Shown in pieces: positions 13,031 through 25,908 of a DNA stretch of 64,000 nt. Under the pieces are notes generated by a model. That model worked only from the letters and a program-made list of their open reading frames with translations. It had not been told where the DNA came from and ran no database searches. Made by a program: the position numbers and the translations under genes. The DNA is taken from assembly GCA_011317545.1 (NCBI GenBank), contig WUJK01000010.1:806001-870000 (forward strand), read 5' to 3'. Source of the stretch: Coniella vitis. Its lineage: Eukaryota; Ascomycota; Sordariomycetes; Diaporthales; Schizoparmaceae. Position 1 is the first letter of the stretch, and each line of letters opens with the position of its first letter.

Positions 13031-14357
13031 CACTGATGCCAATCATTATGAGGACTAAGAATTGAAAATCGAGAGGACGAGACAGGGAAAAAAGAGCGCA
13101 TGGCTCACAGATATGTCAGCCCACTGACTGACCGTTGCGCTCTATCTTGCGTTGACTGACTTTCCACCAAAAGGAAAGAATGCAATTTTTCGGAAGGCAC
13201 GACTTTTGTATATCATCACTATCTTTCAACCACCATTGCTTGTATTTTATTTTGTTGTCTTCATGCCGATCGGAATATCCCTTATATGATGGATAAGTCA
13301 GGAATGATTTGATATGATTATTATGTAGGTATCTAGTAGTGTATTCTGTATGAATGGATGTATATAGCAAGAACGAAATGAAACGATATCCTCTAAACAT
13401 TCCTTGAAAGTGTGTGTAAGAAAGATGGACAAACACGTGCATCTTTCGAAGTCTAGTCTCTCGTCCATCCGCGCTAAGAGCGTGGTGTGATGATTACTCA
13501 ACTATACAGATGGCAAAGAGCGGGAGCAATGAAACCGGAACTGGTTGACTCGATTTCCCGTTTCCCGAATCGTTTGTTTACCAACTTCGGGCGTGCTATC
13601 TATCCTCTGTTCTCGATCATGGTAACATTGCCAACACCATTTTAGAACCTTCCTTTTTCTTTTTGATTAAAAAAAAAAAAAAAAAAAAACCAAGCAAGCC
13701 AAAAAAAACCTCTGTTCAAAGAATCTTAAACAGAATTGAGCCATTTCGTGGTCTCCTACAACTCAATTGATAAATTTAGGGAATTCGGGTTCTGTTTTGT
13801 TTCTAAAGTTTGTCGAACCAAGATAATCTCCTGCCTTTCCAAACATTACAGCACCAACATTGGACAGCGACGACATTATTCACTCTTCACAATCCACTTG
13901 CTCAACGATTTGACATTAAAAACATTAACTCTTTCTAATTCATCTGCGTAGAAAAGCAATAATAACAATTGAACACACAAAACTAGTATGCAAAGGGGAA
14001 GGATCTTCCAACTACCAATACCAACCCCATTGAGTAGCGCGCCGCCGCCTTTTCTCCAGATTCTATTTGCCACGCACACGCCAGAAAGCAAAAGAAAATT
14101 AACGCACGCATTGCCCATTCCTTACTCTCTCCTTCCTCCCCTCTCTCTCTCTCTCGTGCCAAAGATGCAAACAAAAGGGGTTTTGGTATAACTGGGTATC
14201 ACGGGTAGACGTAGACTAGAAAGGGAATTGTGACAAAAATCAATGACGATGGCATCCGTGTGTATAAAGAGAGTTGTGCAGAGTATCATGATTGAATCAA
14301 AGATGTGTGGATTTGAGAAGGGGGAAAAAAAGAAGACCAGGAAGGCCCTTTAGGATA
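13031..14357. other. Convergent intergenic region with poly-A tract
   Basis: Shared 3' flank of the membrane protein gene (+, ending 13030) and the YTP1-like gene (-, ending 14358). It contains a 21-nt poly-A run at 13669-13689 and CT-rich stretches near 14120-14155. No coding potential recognised. Confidence 0.5.
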
Positions 14358-16531
14358 TTAAGCGGAATGGTAGTAGTGGCGAGTCGAAGATTTCTTGCCG
14401 ACTTCCTTACGGGTGGCCCATCCCTTGACGGCAATGACGATGATTTCCCAGGCCATCAAAAGACCTACGAGACCCATGGTGACGGTGTACATGAACATAA
14501 CATCCAGACGGTAGTGTTCCATGGCGGCGACAGTGTCACCGCTTGAAGCCATGAAGAGGATGCCGCCCGTCATCAAGCCAAACGCTGCAAGGATCTCAGT
14601 GGGGGGCCGAGAAGGCAAGACGGTGGTTGGTGGCTTGAGATAGGTGATGATGTACGTGAAGCCGCGCGCAAAAGATGCACCAGCGAGCATGGTGCCCCAT
14701 TGTTTGTGCACCATGGACGAGATCATGGATGCCTGCGTGTGACTGGACATCATAATGCCCAGCAAAAGAATGATGAGCGCAGGAATCGGGTTCATTGAGA
14801 ACTTGTACGTCGCAGGCTCTTCGAGGGCCATTTCGTGCTCGTGCACATCGCCGTAGCCCTCATCAATGGCAGCAGTGACCGTCGTGTTGAGAAGATCACG
14901 GACGCGGACCGATTCGATCAACATGCCACACTGTCGGCAGTTGTTAGCAGGGTGTCGTGCTAAGACGGGCCGCTGATTGTGCAGTAGCGTGCACATAGCT
15001 TTTCACAACCACAGCAGCGGCTGTAAGGGATGAAACAGAGCTGACGTACCAAACCACCGCCAAGGAACAACACCGTGATGGAAATGTGCTCTAAGTCTTC
15101 GAAACTGTATTCGCCGCCCCAGTTGCCCAAGTGTTCGAGAAAAATGTTTGTGGAACCATAAAAAAAGATGAGGAAACTCTCGACAAACTCGGCCGAGGGA
15201 ACCCAGCGCTTGCTTGCAGATCTGGGACGAATGTTCCATGCCTACAGGTGAGAAGCATTATCAGTCAGCCAAACACGTCACCGATTAGGCAATCAAAGCA
15301 ATCAGACTTACCCAACCCAGATCGCCGAAACATCCAGCCCAGCGACCAAGAGTGAGGACGCCCAGCCAGAAAAAGATACCGCCCTTGATCCAATGCGCCA
15401 AACCAGTGAAAATTTGGCGGTCCTCCTACTCGCCTAATTAGTCACACGAGTCCTGCAAAGATCAATACAAGAGAATGCGCCGAGACAGGACAACTTACGA
15501 AGAAACGCCCCATGGTAAGGATGCCAGTGCACAACGTGATAAAACCAAGAATCATGCTGGTGCGATCAACGAAATTGTAGCCAAACATCAAGACTTTCCA
15601 GGCCCGCAGGGAGATCTTGTTGCCGACCTTGGATGCAAAACGACCCAAGACACCGCCGCGTGGTGCAGGAGCGAGATCAGCTTCGAGGTCCTCATCTTCT
15701 TCGGCGAATTCCTTGTGGTGTTCGTGCTCTGCGGTCGGACTCGCCAATGTATCGGGTATCGACGAAAAAGATGCGCTTCTGAGCGACTCGGTATTGGACT
15801 CGGTGCCATGGCCGCTGTCATTCGAGTTCCTGCATAGAGACGCGTACTGGCCGCTATGAAGATGTTGATGCTCATCCATGGCGGCGTGCGACACACGGAT
15901 AAAGGACCGCCGCTCAGCCGCGTGGAGCCCGTTTTCCCCACCCTTGACCTTGTTGAAAGCCCCCGCAACGCGGCCCAAGAGACTAACCAGGACCTGCGCG
16001 GACAAGACCCAGGTGACGAGCCAGCCGAGCTTGTGGTGCGCGTTATTCGGGTAGAGATCTGGAGTGTTGGCATTGTAAATCGTGCTGAAAAGCACTCCCA
16101 GGGCGTTGACAGCCAGAAATGCGAACTGCGTTGGCAGTGTGTAGCGGGAGCGCGCCAGCGAGAACATGGTCGCTATTGCGAGACGGTTAGTGCCAGCGCC
16201 CCCAAGAACGCATTGTGACGGAACGCGGAATGCGCGGCAACTTACAAAGAGGCAACACAACCAGCCAAGCCACAAGCATAAAACCAATGTGTGCCACCAA
16301 GACGGCGCGGTGCTCCTGGTGAGAAAAGTAGGATGGTAGATAATCCACGTCTGGCGCAGGGTCGGCGGGACCCATTTCCATGGTGCTGTCAGCGGCCATG
16401 TCCATGTCCATGCCCATGTTCATGGTGGTCGAAGACTCGTCATCTCCGTGCGCTAGAACGGTAGGCAGCACGAGCCCCAAGAGGACTGCCACTGAGGCAG
16501 CTCGGAAGGCTGTTCTTGCGATCGGCCGCAT
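14358..16531 (-). CDS. YTP1-like multi-pass integral membrane protein
   Basis: Five exons: 16531-16246, 16172-15499, 15425-15312, 15241-15050 and 14930-14358. All introns are GT-AG and the phases close to give 612 residues. The start gives a signal peptide (hydrophobic core ending near LAHG) followed by a Met/His/Asp-rich stretch with MNMGMDMDM, then a DUF2427-like N-terminal membrane domain. A Ser/Glu-rich loop (exon 2) leads to the C-terminal YTP1 domain (DUF2426-like), including the family hallmark GLAHWIKGG in exon 3 and SFLIFFYGS in exon 4. Several further hydrophobic helices follow. Yeast YTP1 is a predicted membrane protein of uncertain function with some resemblance to electron-transport proteins. 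The Met-rich stretch resembles copper-binding Mets motifs of CTR transporters, which is an inference. Assignment to the family is confident; function is not known. Confidence 0.9.
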
Positions 16532-19500
16532 CGAGGGCTTTTCTATTAGGCGACCACGTTGGCTGACGCGTATACGCACGGCTCTGTTGTGGCTGGTTTG
16601 GTGGAAGGGAAGCTGTTGGTCAAATCCAGCAGCACAAGAACGAGTGGATGAGTGCACGAGCAAACTGCCGAGCTTGCCAAAGAGAAGAGTTAGTGATTTA
16701 GAGTTCCAGGCCAGGAAATAGCAGCGAAGCAGGCAACGTGCGCCAAGATGAGGAGGGTGAGCTGCGCAGTCTTATATCCAGGTCGAGCCAAGTCGAGTCG
16801 CGCCGCGGGGCCACCCACTCCCCATAATCATCTATGACTGTGCTGTGAGTATGTACGGATGTACCGTGGTAATAGCGGAGGATGTCAATAGGAAGCAATT
16901 GGCACTGGTGCCGGCCAATGAGAAAATTGTGGAATTGGATTGCTGCCCGCCTCAGGTGTCTGGATTGCAGGCCTCATCGCAGGATGGAGCATAGCATCGC
17001 GCGCCAGAGAACGAAACAGAATGGGTCAGATTACCAGGATACTAGTCACTGCGGAGCTGCGGGAAAGGGAAAAAATGAAGCATAAGTGAGAAAAAAAAAT
17101 CCATCAAAAAATAAACTGGACGACTCCACGATGGCAGCCTTGGTGAGATGATGCAAAGTACCGCGTGCAGCCCATGCGCGGGCCAATGACGCAAAGGGGA
17201 ACCCTGCTGGCCTTGGTCACACAGCAGCTCGGTGCTGAGCGTGACGGAACAAAAGACGGCGATCAGACGGCGCAATGGGGCGCTCTCCCGAAGGTTCCGG
17301 ACCTGTGCCAGTAGTACTGGCAGCGGAGAATCACAGAGAAAGAAGTCGACCTCGCACAAGGTAGCGCTTGGCACCCAAGCTGACATTATTACCATGACAT
17401 GTAGAGCAGCTGAGCAGTAAAATTCGCTCCTGCAGTTGCGGTGTGATAGTACATAGTATTGGCACTTGATACCGTAGGCTGCACACTCTTCGCACAGTGC
17501 GGAGCACGGGAGCTTTGGACAACAGGCGAGGACCCCTGCCTGCATTACCGCCCCTCCTCAGCTGCACGGTACTAAGATACGTACCTCTGAGGTCTGCCAG
17601 TCTGCAGCTTGGCATCCACAAAGCTTTTTTGACGGCTCACATCCTTATTAGAAATCATGACCACTCGGCAGCCGCCCGTTTCGTATCCCAAACCGGCATC
17701 GAGTCACCAGGACAGCTCGACACAGTAATATGCCGACCTCTACTGCAACACTGCATAGGTGCTATGTAACTAACTGCTTCTGCTCCGCCATCATGTTTTG
17801 GATTGTGCATGCACTTGTTCTGACAAATCGATCAGTAGGCTACTCTGTACCTTCTCCATCCGTGCGCGCATCTCGAAGACGAAGGCATGACGGCGTAAAC
17901 GGGTCCAAACAGCCCAGCTCCCGCAATCGAACACACTGTGAGCAAGGCATATAAGGCTCGTCGATCTCTCCACTACCCGCTCCCAGCTATACGACTACGA
18001 TGTATGTCAATGGAGAGTACATGTTCTAGAATCTGGCCAGGTCTTGGTCCCGGCCGCTTATTATTAAACTACAAATGTGGCACTGCTCGCGTGGCTACGG
18101 GACAGGTCAACCCATGGAGTCAGTCTGCGAGTCTGTCATTGAACACCACTTGTTGAACAGGGCTGTCCGGCTTGTTCGCTTCTTTTCACGCGTTAACAGT
18201 GACCTTGGGGCCGCATGAAGACAGAAGCACAAAAGCCATCACCGGTCTGTCGTCCTTTCAACAAGTTGCGCCTCGAGAACATACGATCAGACGAGGTACT
18301 TTCCCACCCATGTCGGGCCATTTTGCGACAAGATGCTCTGAAGGCCATGCTGACAATTTGCGTGCTTCGACAGGTACTTCGCGCTCAAGTATATACTGAT
18401 ACATTATCGCAGACTACGTCACTTCGTATACCCCTAGCTCACAGTGCCGTGCGTTACCGGCCTTTATGGAGCCTCCTCAGTTCCTCCGTATATATAGCAC
18501 AGGCATACCATAATACATAGTAATAGCAGACAGGGCTAAGACCGACAGACGGCTCGCGCTAACAACGCTCCCGAACAACTCACCACGCCTTCGGAAGCTT
18601 TCCTTACATAGTACAAAGTACACATAGTAGAGTACTACTATGATGTATTTCAGTGTATGTACAGTGAGTGGGTCGCTCCAAAAAGAGAAAACTCCGCTCG
18701 ACTCTCTGAAAGTTCAAACAACAGCCATGACCACGAGGGACCAGTGTGACCTAAGAAGAACGCATCAAGCCAGCAATCCTGCTTGGTGAAGGGATTAAGG
18801 TACACCATCAAACACACTGAAGTCGAGATCCAGCATCTTGAGACGACCAAGCAGCCATTTATGCAAGCGTCGGAAGGTGATGAGGAACTGGGACGATGGC
18901 TGGTGAACGACGCATGCCCAGGTCACGGCCCGGATCTGGACGAAAATACACATATGGATTGTCCTGCCAAGACCAGATGGAAAGAAAAAGGAGAAAAATT
19001 TTGCGCAGCAGAATTCTCGCCCTCGCTCTCCCCTCCTTCCACCAGCCAGTTTTTTGTTTTGTGAAGCCCTACTGGCCCTCAAGACCCCGATCCTGCTCCA
19101 GTGCCTAGCATCAAGAAGTCTTTGACCACCCTGTGGGTCTTCTTTCAGGCGTTGGCGGCGGCCACGAGGCCCAACCTCTTCCTTGCTTATACTATGTACC
19201 ATAGTGGTAAGCCCCCATCACAGATGCCAAGCCATTCATGATTCACCGTGATGCATGCATGGTCAGAGGTCTGACCCGAGGTATCCGGCAACAAACTCTT
19301 TGAACGGTCTTGTACTATGTATTCCGTCCATTGGCGTCTGCTTCGACTCTATCTCCTCTCATCACCAGGTTCAGCCGCCGCACTCGCCCGGTTCCAATGC
19401 ACACAAAGACCCCACATGGCGCTAGTCTCGATTCCGGTGCCGATCGATCGAGGACCAAATAGAAAAAAAACGCCTTGCCATACCTAGTACAGGCATGTTC

Positions 19501-21068
19501 GGACTTTGCGGGAAGCACGAACGTCCGAGCTCATCTACTGTCCTATCTACTATGTAGGTACATAGTAGTGTATTGGTGGGCAATTAGTGCACACATTAAA
19601 GAGACGCCGCAAGAACAGCATATCGCATCATCACTTACGGAACATTCTGGGATTCTGGCGCTGTTATGCGCTCTGTTCCATGCCAGGATGGCTCACACTC
19701 AAGGTATGGGAGTATTGAGCAGCGGCCGCGATTTCGCCCAGCAACCGCCGCGATTGCCGTCTGCTCCGGCCTCCGAGCCGGATCCGCTTTTCCCGCCGAA
19801 AACCTGACAGGATCGTTGGCCCACGCCTTTATATAGTACATAGTACATACTATGGTACAGGGTAGTATGACGCGGAAGCAGTATCCTTGACATGCAAACC
19901 ATCAAAGTGGTCAACCTCATACGATCCATCAATACCCTTACTATGTCATGTCATAATGTATTGAACCAGCTCGCAAGGTTTGAGCCTGCTTGCTGGCATG
20001 CTTGTTGTACTACTATGTGTTCGCGCCCAGCCTCGGCGCAAATGATCTCAAACGTGCATGCATATTGTCCATGAAGAACTTCATATGTTGGCGCACACGC
20101 AACGAAATACAGTGGAGACTCTGGTGATGGTATCGTAGGCTGATTTGCAGATACATGTCTTCGCATCCAGGGCGAACTGCCACACTGTCATGTTTTTTGG
20201 TGACTTGTTTTCAGTGAAGTGTTCTAGTTGTCATGCCTCGGTCCAAAGCGCTGCTGTGTATCTTGAAATTCTACCAAATTCCTCCTTCTCACCCTGCAGA
20301 GTGCCTACGTGTAAAGCCAGGGTGCTCAAGTGGAAGGCTCCGCATCAAATACTGGTCTCCCAAGTTTGCATCCATGGTCATACGACTGACCTGACTGTGT
20401 AGTCCGGACTTTTCTCCCTGAGCGCACCCTCTGGCTGCGGAATGGCATGATCCAAAATGAATGCTACTTACTATGACCATAGCATGCTCTTTTGGTCTCC
20501 ACTTTACCCCGGATGATGGGCAAAGGACGAATATTGGCCCACTACATAATACAGTTCATTTGACACTATGAATGATACTATAGTAAAGGGAAGGACGGGA
20601 CATGGACAGAAGAACGTGGTAGGCCGGTGGTTTTATTTGATACAAGCTTTATGAGACCCAGCTCTGATATGTTCATTGAAAGAACGATTTTCCTCTGTTG
20701 TGTTTAAGTCCTGTTGGCCGACGGTGCATCGGGGTTGGTCCTCATTTCTATCCGATCGATTTGGAACGGCTGTCGATACTCTTTCACAAAATCAACTTTA
20801 CTTTTTCAATAGCGATCAACACGGGTGCCAGGATATGTTTCAGGCGGTCGAGAGAATCCGAATGGTGAGCCAGAAAAGCTTCAAGGCCTCGATGCATGTG
20901 AGGTGTTAGCCTTGCTTGTAGGGCCGCGCGATACTCTGTCTGTGCCCACCATATTAGTAGGCGCAGCTCACAGGTGCATGGGTTCATGTTTCTCTCTGTC
21001 TCGTACGTGTGCCTGCGTATGCGTATGCGTGTGCGTATAGAGTATGTACTTGTAATCCCAGTCAGTAC
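16532..21068. other. Long non-coding region with dispersed TACATAGTA motifs
   Basis: About 4.5 kb between the 5' end of the YTP1-like gene and the 3' end of the metallo-beta-lactamase gene. No open frame shows a domain, splice logic or consistent codon use. The notable content is a 9-mer TACATAGTA (or its complement TACTATGTA) at 17450, 18514, 18605, 19190, 19313, 19548, 19559 and 19837, with several one-mismatch copies nearby. A CGTATG/CGTGTG simple repeat lies near 21010-21045. Confidence 0.5.
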
Positions 21069-22019
21069 TTATAGGGCTGACTTGTTGTCCCTGAATATCC
21101 ACCTGCCATCCTCGTCTCTGTACGCCCTCCCTTCCTTCTCCAACTTGTGCAGCACCTGTACGACGCCGCCTTGCGCGGGGAGGTGCAAGTGTTCCGGTAC
21201 GTCAGCATAAATCACCTTGACGAGCTCCATGGGATGCCAGGCCGCGGTCTCCCCGCCGGTCCCCACTTGCTTGTTGACCGATTGGAGTGTCTGCGTGATT
21301 TGGTCTTCTCGCTGCTGCCGGTGCGCAATGTATTCGCGGATCCTGGCCGGGCCGTCTGGGATCACTGGCCCGTGGCCTGGATAGGCTCGGCCGCGAAAGA
21401 GGCCGCCGCCCATTCTCGCAAGGCTGTCGAGGTAGGTTGCTAGATCCTCAAACACGCCTGTCCCCTGCCCTAGCACATTGTCGCCTGTGAACATGGCGTC
21501 TTCCTCCTCGAGGACAAAGACCATGTGGTCCACTGTGTGGCCTGGGGTATAGTGCGCCGTCAGCGTGGCGCCCTCGACTTGGAACCGCTGGCCAGTCTGA
21601 ATGTCGAGCTGGCCTGCATCAGGTTTGTGTTTGTAGATTTTGGGTATTTCCCTTTTTGTTGTTGTTATTGTTTCTGGTCCTGGCGATGTTGCCATTCCCG
21701 TGGTCAACTGCTTATCCTCCTCCTCCTCCTCCTGTGCCAAGCTCAACACATCCTTAACCCCTCCCACGTGATCTTCATGCCAATGCGTCAGCAGCGCCGC
21801 ACTCACCGTTGCGCCTTCCTCCACCAGCGTACGCTGCAGCGCGGCCTTCCAACTGGGTTTGCCCTCGCCCGTGTCGATGAGCAGCCTTTGGCGTCCGCGG
21901 CCGACGAGGTAGGTGTTTGTGCCCTGGAGGGTAAATTTGGACGGGTTGCCGCCGAGGATGCGGATGCACACCGGAGACAGACGCTCTACCTCGGGAAGGG
22001 GGACGAGTTGGCCGGCCAT
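21069..22019 (-). CDS. Metallo-beta-lactamase-fold hydrolase (LACTB2-like)
   Basis: Single exon, 316 residues from the ATG at 22019 (context GCAATGGC); an in-frame ATG at 22058 would add 13 residues in poorer context. The metal-binding motif is THWHEDHVGG (HxHxDH), the second ligand region is YTPGHTVDHM, then an Asp in FTGDNVLGQG and a late His in YPGHGPV, so the binuclear zinc site looks complete. The N-terminal ILGGNPSKFTLQGTNTYLVG segment is typical of the LACTB2 group of MBL proteins, which includes human LACTB2 (an endoribonuclease) and the fungal polyketide-releasing thioesterases. A Glu-rich insertion with low-complexity Thr/Pro follows the HxHxDH motif. No polyketide synthase is nearby, so a general hydrolase or RNase role is more likely than a biosynthetic thioesterase. 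Substrate unknown. Confidence 0.88.
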   Translation of the reverse strand: MAGQLVPLPEVERLSPVCIRILGGNPSKFTLQGTNTYLVGRGRQRLLIDTGEGKPSWKAALQRTLVEEGATVSAALLTHWHEDHVGGVKDVLSLAQEEEEEDKQLTTGMATSPGPETITTTKREIPKIYKHKPDAGQLDIQTGQRFQVEGATLTAHYTPGHTVDHMVFVLEEEDAMFTGDNVLGQGTGVFEDLATYLDSLARMGGGLFRGRAYPGHGPVIPDGPARIREYIAHRQQREDQITQTLQSVNKQVGTGGETAAWHPMELVKVIYADVPEHLHLPAQGGVVQVLHKLEKEGRAYRDEDGRWIFRDNKSAL

Positions 22020-23942
22020 TGCTTGGAAGACTTTGAGATATGATGGTGAGGGGCGCATCCGAGGAGTATCGTCTTCCGTTGAAGTGATATTTGATTTTTT
22101 TTTTTTTTCCTTCTAGAAAATGATATCCCTTTTGATTTACTTTCTGGGAAAATGCCAGAATAGGCTGGTCTCCTCAATAGTAGAGTGCTTCTGAATGTGA
22201 TTTGAGTGATTAGATTAAGCATGCCGAGGCAACTAGATGCTATCTTGGTGCTTGTGCACTGTGATAGGCATCCTAGGAAACATCGACCTCGCCATTGGGG
22301 TGCTGGATGAGGCCTTTGCGGGTTAGGGGCTACTTCCCTGCCTAGGTACTTTACAGTAGGTATTTTGCTGGTGATTGCCTCGGCTTTGATGTCATCTGGG
22401 CTTGGCTAGGGTGCATGAAGTGTTTGCTGTAGAGATGAGGTATCACTAACCACCATTCTTTCCTTCTGAGTTCTGGAAAGAAATTTCAGTATCTTCTAAC
22501 CTGAAGTTGCTTCAGCAGAACGTGTTTTCATTGAATGCATAAGCTGGCAGAGAAAGACTCTTGGGTAGGGAGGCTTTCCATTCACAGCTTTGTAGCAAGT
22601 ACAGTGTATCTACTTGGATAGGCAATCTAGATTTGCGCAAGTATACAACACCGCAGTCAGAGACTCAAACCCGGTGATGTTCTGACAATACCATGCAGTC
22701 TGTATACTGTATCTGTCTCGGAAGCGGATATTTTCCTCCAATACAAAGAAGATAATACTTTAGACAGCAGCAGTATATATTTTGAAGATTAGCAACGTGT
22801 TAACAAGCCCTCGGTACTGCAACTCTTGGCCGACTTCGAGGCCGCCATTTGTAAAGTAGGAATTTACTCCGGGGTTGAAATGTAAATATCTGAGTCCCAG
22901 TTTCGGTAAATGCAAGCACAGATCGGAACAAGGCCTTGAGGTTTTCTATAATCAAAGTTTTGCAGGGCACATTACAAGTGTCAGCGAGTACAACCACTGA
23001 TGGGGAACACGCTAGACTTGGGACGAACGACACCCTGCCTGTGCCTAGGTAGTAACACGGCGGCGCTACTTCAGCAGTTCCAAGTACCTTTCCGGCCATT
23101 TTCAGAGCTGTGTTGACTTGTCCGTCCCGGCCTGCTAGGGTCTTTTCTTTCGCATTTTCCGCGCAGGCTAGGCCAAACCCACGATAAGGAGCTTATCGCA
23201 ATTTACCTCGCCTGCCCGTGGAATTGCTCCAGGCTTCGGTCTCTACCGGCGCTCCCAAAGAACCATCGCAACGGACAAGGCCCGCGGCGTGTCCTCCCAT
23301 CCAACGCCCTCGCTCATCGCTGATTAGGGACGCCCTCCTCGGCACCTCTCTGGCTTGGTAAGCTGTCCCCAAGGCGTGCAGGGCAGCGCGAGCTCGCAAG
23401 AGGCCTACACACACACTTACAGCATGCTGACTTTTGTGCGCGTGCCGTTGGCTGCTCAGTAGTAGCGGCGTCGCTGCCTCTTCTTCCAACAGTTTCCCCC
23501 TTTGGCACCCTCATCGCCCCCGCGACAAGCCCAGAAGTGCTCGCTCATTCACGCCCCTCCACTTGGGCCCAACAAACCCACCAGCCAACCTTGCTTTCCG
23601 AGTGCGCGCCACAACGTCCTACCTTGACTCCCTCGAGCTGCACTCGCTTTCGAACCGAACACACCACGTCCGGGGCGGCTGCAAAAGAGTTGGGGGCCTT
23701 TCATTATTCGGGTTGGAAATTCAGAGAAATTCAGAGATACAAACGAGGCCGGGCACAATTCAGAGATCAATTGGATCAACATCCCATTGTCCCCGACCAG
23801 AACTTCTTGACTTTGCGTGTGCCTCACTTGGCTTTGCAGAGTGCTTTGCACAAACTCTGTAGAGGGAGGGCAAAGCAGAAACCCGTGCCATTCTTAAAGA
23901 CCTTGAATACGTTTGTTGCATAATACCGCCGCCACCACCATC
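22020..23942. other. Intergenic region between divergent MBL and UBP8-like genes
   Basis: This holds the promoters of the minus-strand MBL gene and the plus-strand deubiquitinase. It contains a short poly-T near 22095-22110 and CT-rich, CCACCACC-type leader sequence before 23943. No gene-like frame with conserved features was seen. Confidence 0.45.
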
Positions 23943-25908
23943 ATGGCGACCCGTCCACACACGCCGGCCTCGCCCAAGAATGTCAAGGTCAACTCGCCCG
24001 TCCAGGGAACACCAATGTTCGGTTGCCGTATGCTCTTACCCAGTCCCCAAAGCCGAGACCTGTTACGGGCTTGTGTAAATATGCCCATGCTGACATGGTA
24101 CTACCACCCACAGAACATGTGCAACAGCTGCTGAGCCAGAGTCAAGAAACCACAAACACCTGCATCCAGCACTACAAGGCCATCCTGCGCCAAATCTACG
24201 ACAATGTGCCCATCATTCCTCAAGTTCGCAAAAGCGTCAAGGACAATGTGATCACGGCGTCTCTAACCTCAAACTTCCTCTGCCTACAATGTCCTGTTGT
24301 CATGAGCCATGACGATGTGGTTCGACATGGTGACAAGAAATCACATCGCTTTTGTAAGTTTGTTGCACGCCGTTGGTGTTGCGCATCGGGCTTTCTCAAA
24401 GCTAACCTCCCAAAACCAGTCGTCGACTCCAAGACGGGCTCTCTCTTTTGTCACATGTGTGATGACTTCGTCTGGGATCCTACCCTTGAGGATCTCAGAA
24501 ATCGAAAAATCGGAACCGGCACATTTTCCAGTATGTTTCGCCTGCTTGTACACCTATCTGCCTCTGACTACAAATATAGTCCATCAATGCTGTTCTTCCC
24601 GCCTCTATCTCTGGCACATGTCACCGCTAACATACGGATTCAGGCCGTAAGCGAAAGTATGATGAGCTGCTCGCTGAAGCGATCAAGGAAGATCCCAAAA
24701 TCATCAGTGCCAATACAATGATGCCTTCTTGCCGTGCAGATGGTCTTAGAGGCATCTACAATGCTGGTGCAACCTGTTACCAGAATGTCATCCTGCAAAG
24801 TTTTCTCCACAATCCCATCCTCCGAAATTTCTACCTCAGCGACGGCCATTCCAGTAATGCCTGTGAGGTTCAGAACTGCCTGAGCTGTGCTATGGATGAT
24901 ATGTTCCAGGACTTCTGGGGTACTGAGGTCACTAACGGCTACACTGCTGCTAATATCTTGTCTAGCTTTTGGATCTCTGAAAACAAGGCCTTTGAGAACC
25001 TGGTTACCACTAAGGAGCAAGATGCACACGAGTTTTTTCAGTTCATTGCGGAGGAGCTGCATGAGCGCAACGGCGACGGGAAGAAGCCTGAAACAGGGAG
25101 CGAGCACAGTTGCAACTGCATCATTCACCAGACATACTACGGCAAACTGCAGACGACAACGACTTGTCAGAACTGCAATGGTGTGACGAACCAGGTGCAA
25201 TCATTCCTGGATCTCAGCGTCGGCTTAGAAAATCTGGCTCAGCGGCGCGGTAAGAAGTCGAATCAGAAGACTTCTATTACGCTGCAAGAGTGCTTGGAGG
25301 AGGAGTATGTCAAATCAGACAAGTGCGAGTACCGATGCAACAATTGCAATGGTCCGCAGCAGGCACGTCGACACACCAGTATCAAGCGCTTGCCAAACGT
25401 CTTGTCTATCCAATTAAAGGTGAGCACTCATGGTTCTGGCTACCAGTCTCGGCAATGGCCTTTGAATAATTGGCTAACCAACCCTTGGCTCAGCGATTCG
25501 AGTTTCGCAATGGCACACGAGATAAGTCCGCTGCCAAGATCGATACCCAAGTGCAATTTCCGCTATCATTGAGCATGCTGCCTTACACCAACCGAGCCAG
25601 AACCGCAGATGCTAAGGAGCAGTATGAACTGTCCCGGTCGTGCACATATGATCTCATGAGTGTTGTCGTGCATGTTGGCGAGATTGATACCGGCCACTAC
25701 ATCTCGTATTGCAGGGTCGGCGATCAGGTATGATTGTCCCTAGCCTCTCTCTACACTACCCAGATACCTTTTACTCGAACAACAAGACTGACCCAGACGA
25801 CAACAGTGGTTCACCTTCAATGATCACCGCGTCGAACTTGCGTCCAAGTCTGATGTACTGGGAGCCAAAGCTTACCTCCTCTTCTATATTGTACGGGCAC
25901 TGGCCTAA
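23943..25908 (+). CDS. ubp8: SAGA-type ubiquitin carboxyl-terminal hydrolase (Ubp8/USP22-like)
   Basis: Six exons: 23943-24027, 24114-24353, 24420-24530, 24644-25419, 25494-25727 and 25807-25908, all GT-AG, giving 515 residues (yeast Ubp8 has 471). The N-terminal part carries a ZnF-UBP domain (CLQC, HGDKKSHRF, LFCHMCDDFVWD). The USP catalytic core follows, with the Cys box GIYNAGATCYQN (nucleophile about Cys190), a QDAHEFFQF box, two CxxC zinc-finger pairs (CQNC, CNNC) and the His box DTGHYISYC (about His472) with WFTFND at the end. In yeast Ubp8 sits in the SAGA deubiquitinating module with Sgf11/Sus1/Sgf73 and removes ubiquitin from histone H2B. The ZnF-UBP plus USP order and size support Ubp8 rather than other USPs. 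The Cys box has Ala and Gln where most family members have other residues, but Cys, His and Asn/Asp are present, so it should be active. Confidence 0.92.

Noticed and set aside
21069..22019. MBL gene as part of a polyketide cluster (thioesterase of non-reducing PKS)
   Set aside because: No polyketide synthase, transporter or regulator is near; neighbours are housekeeping genes.
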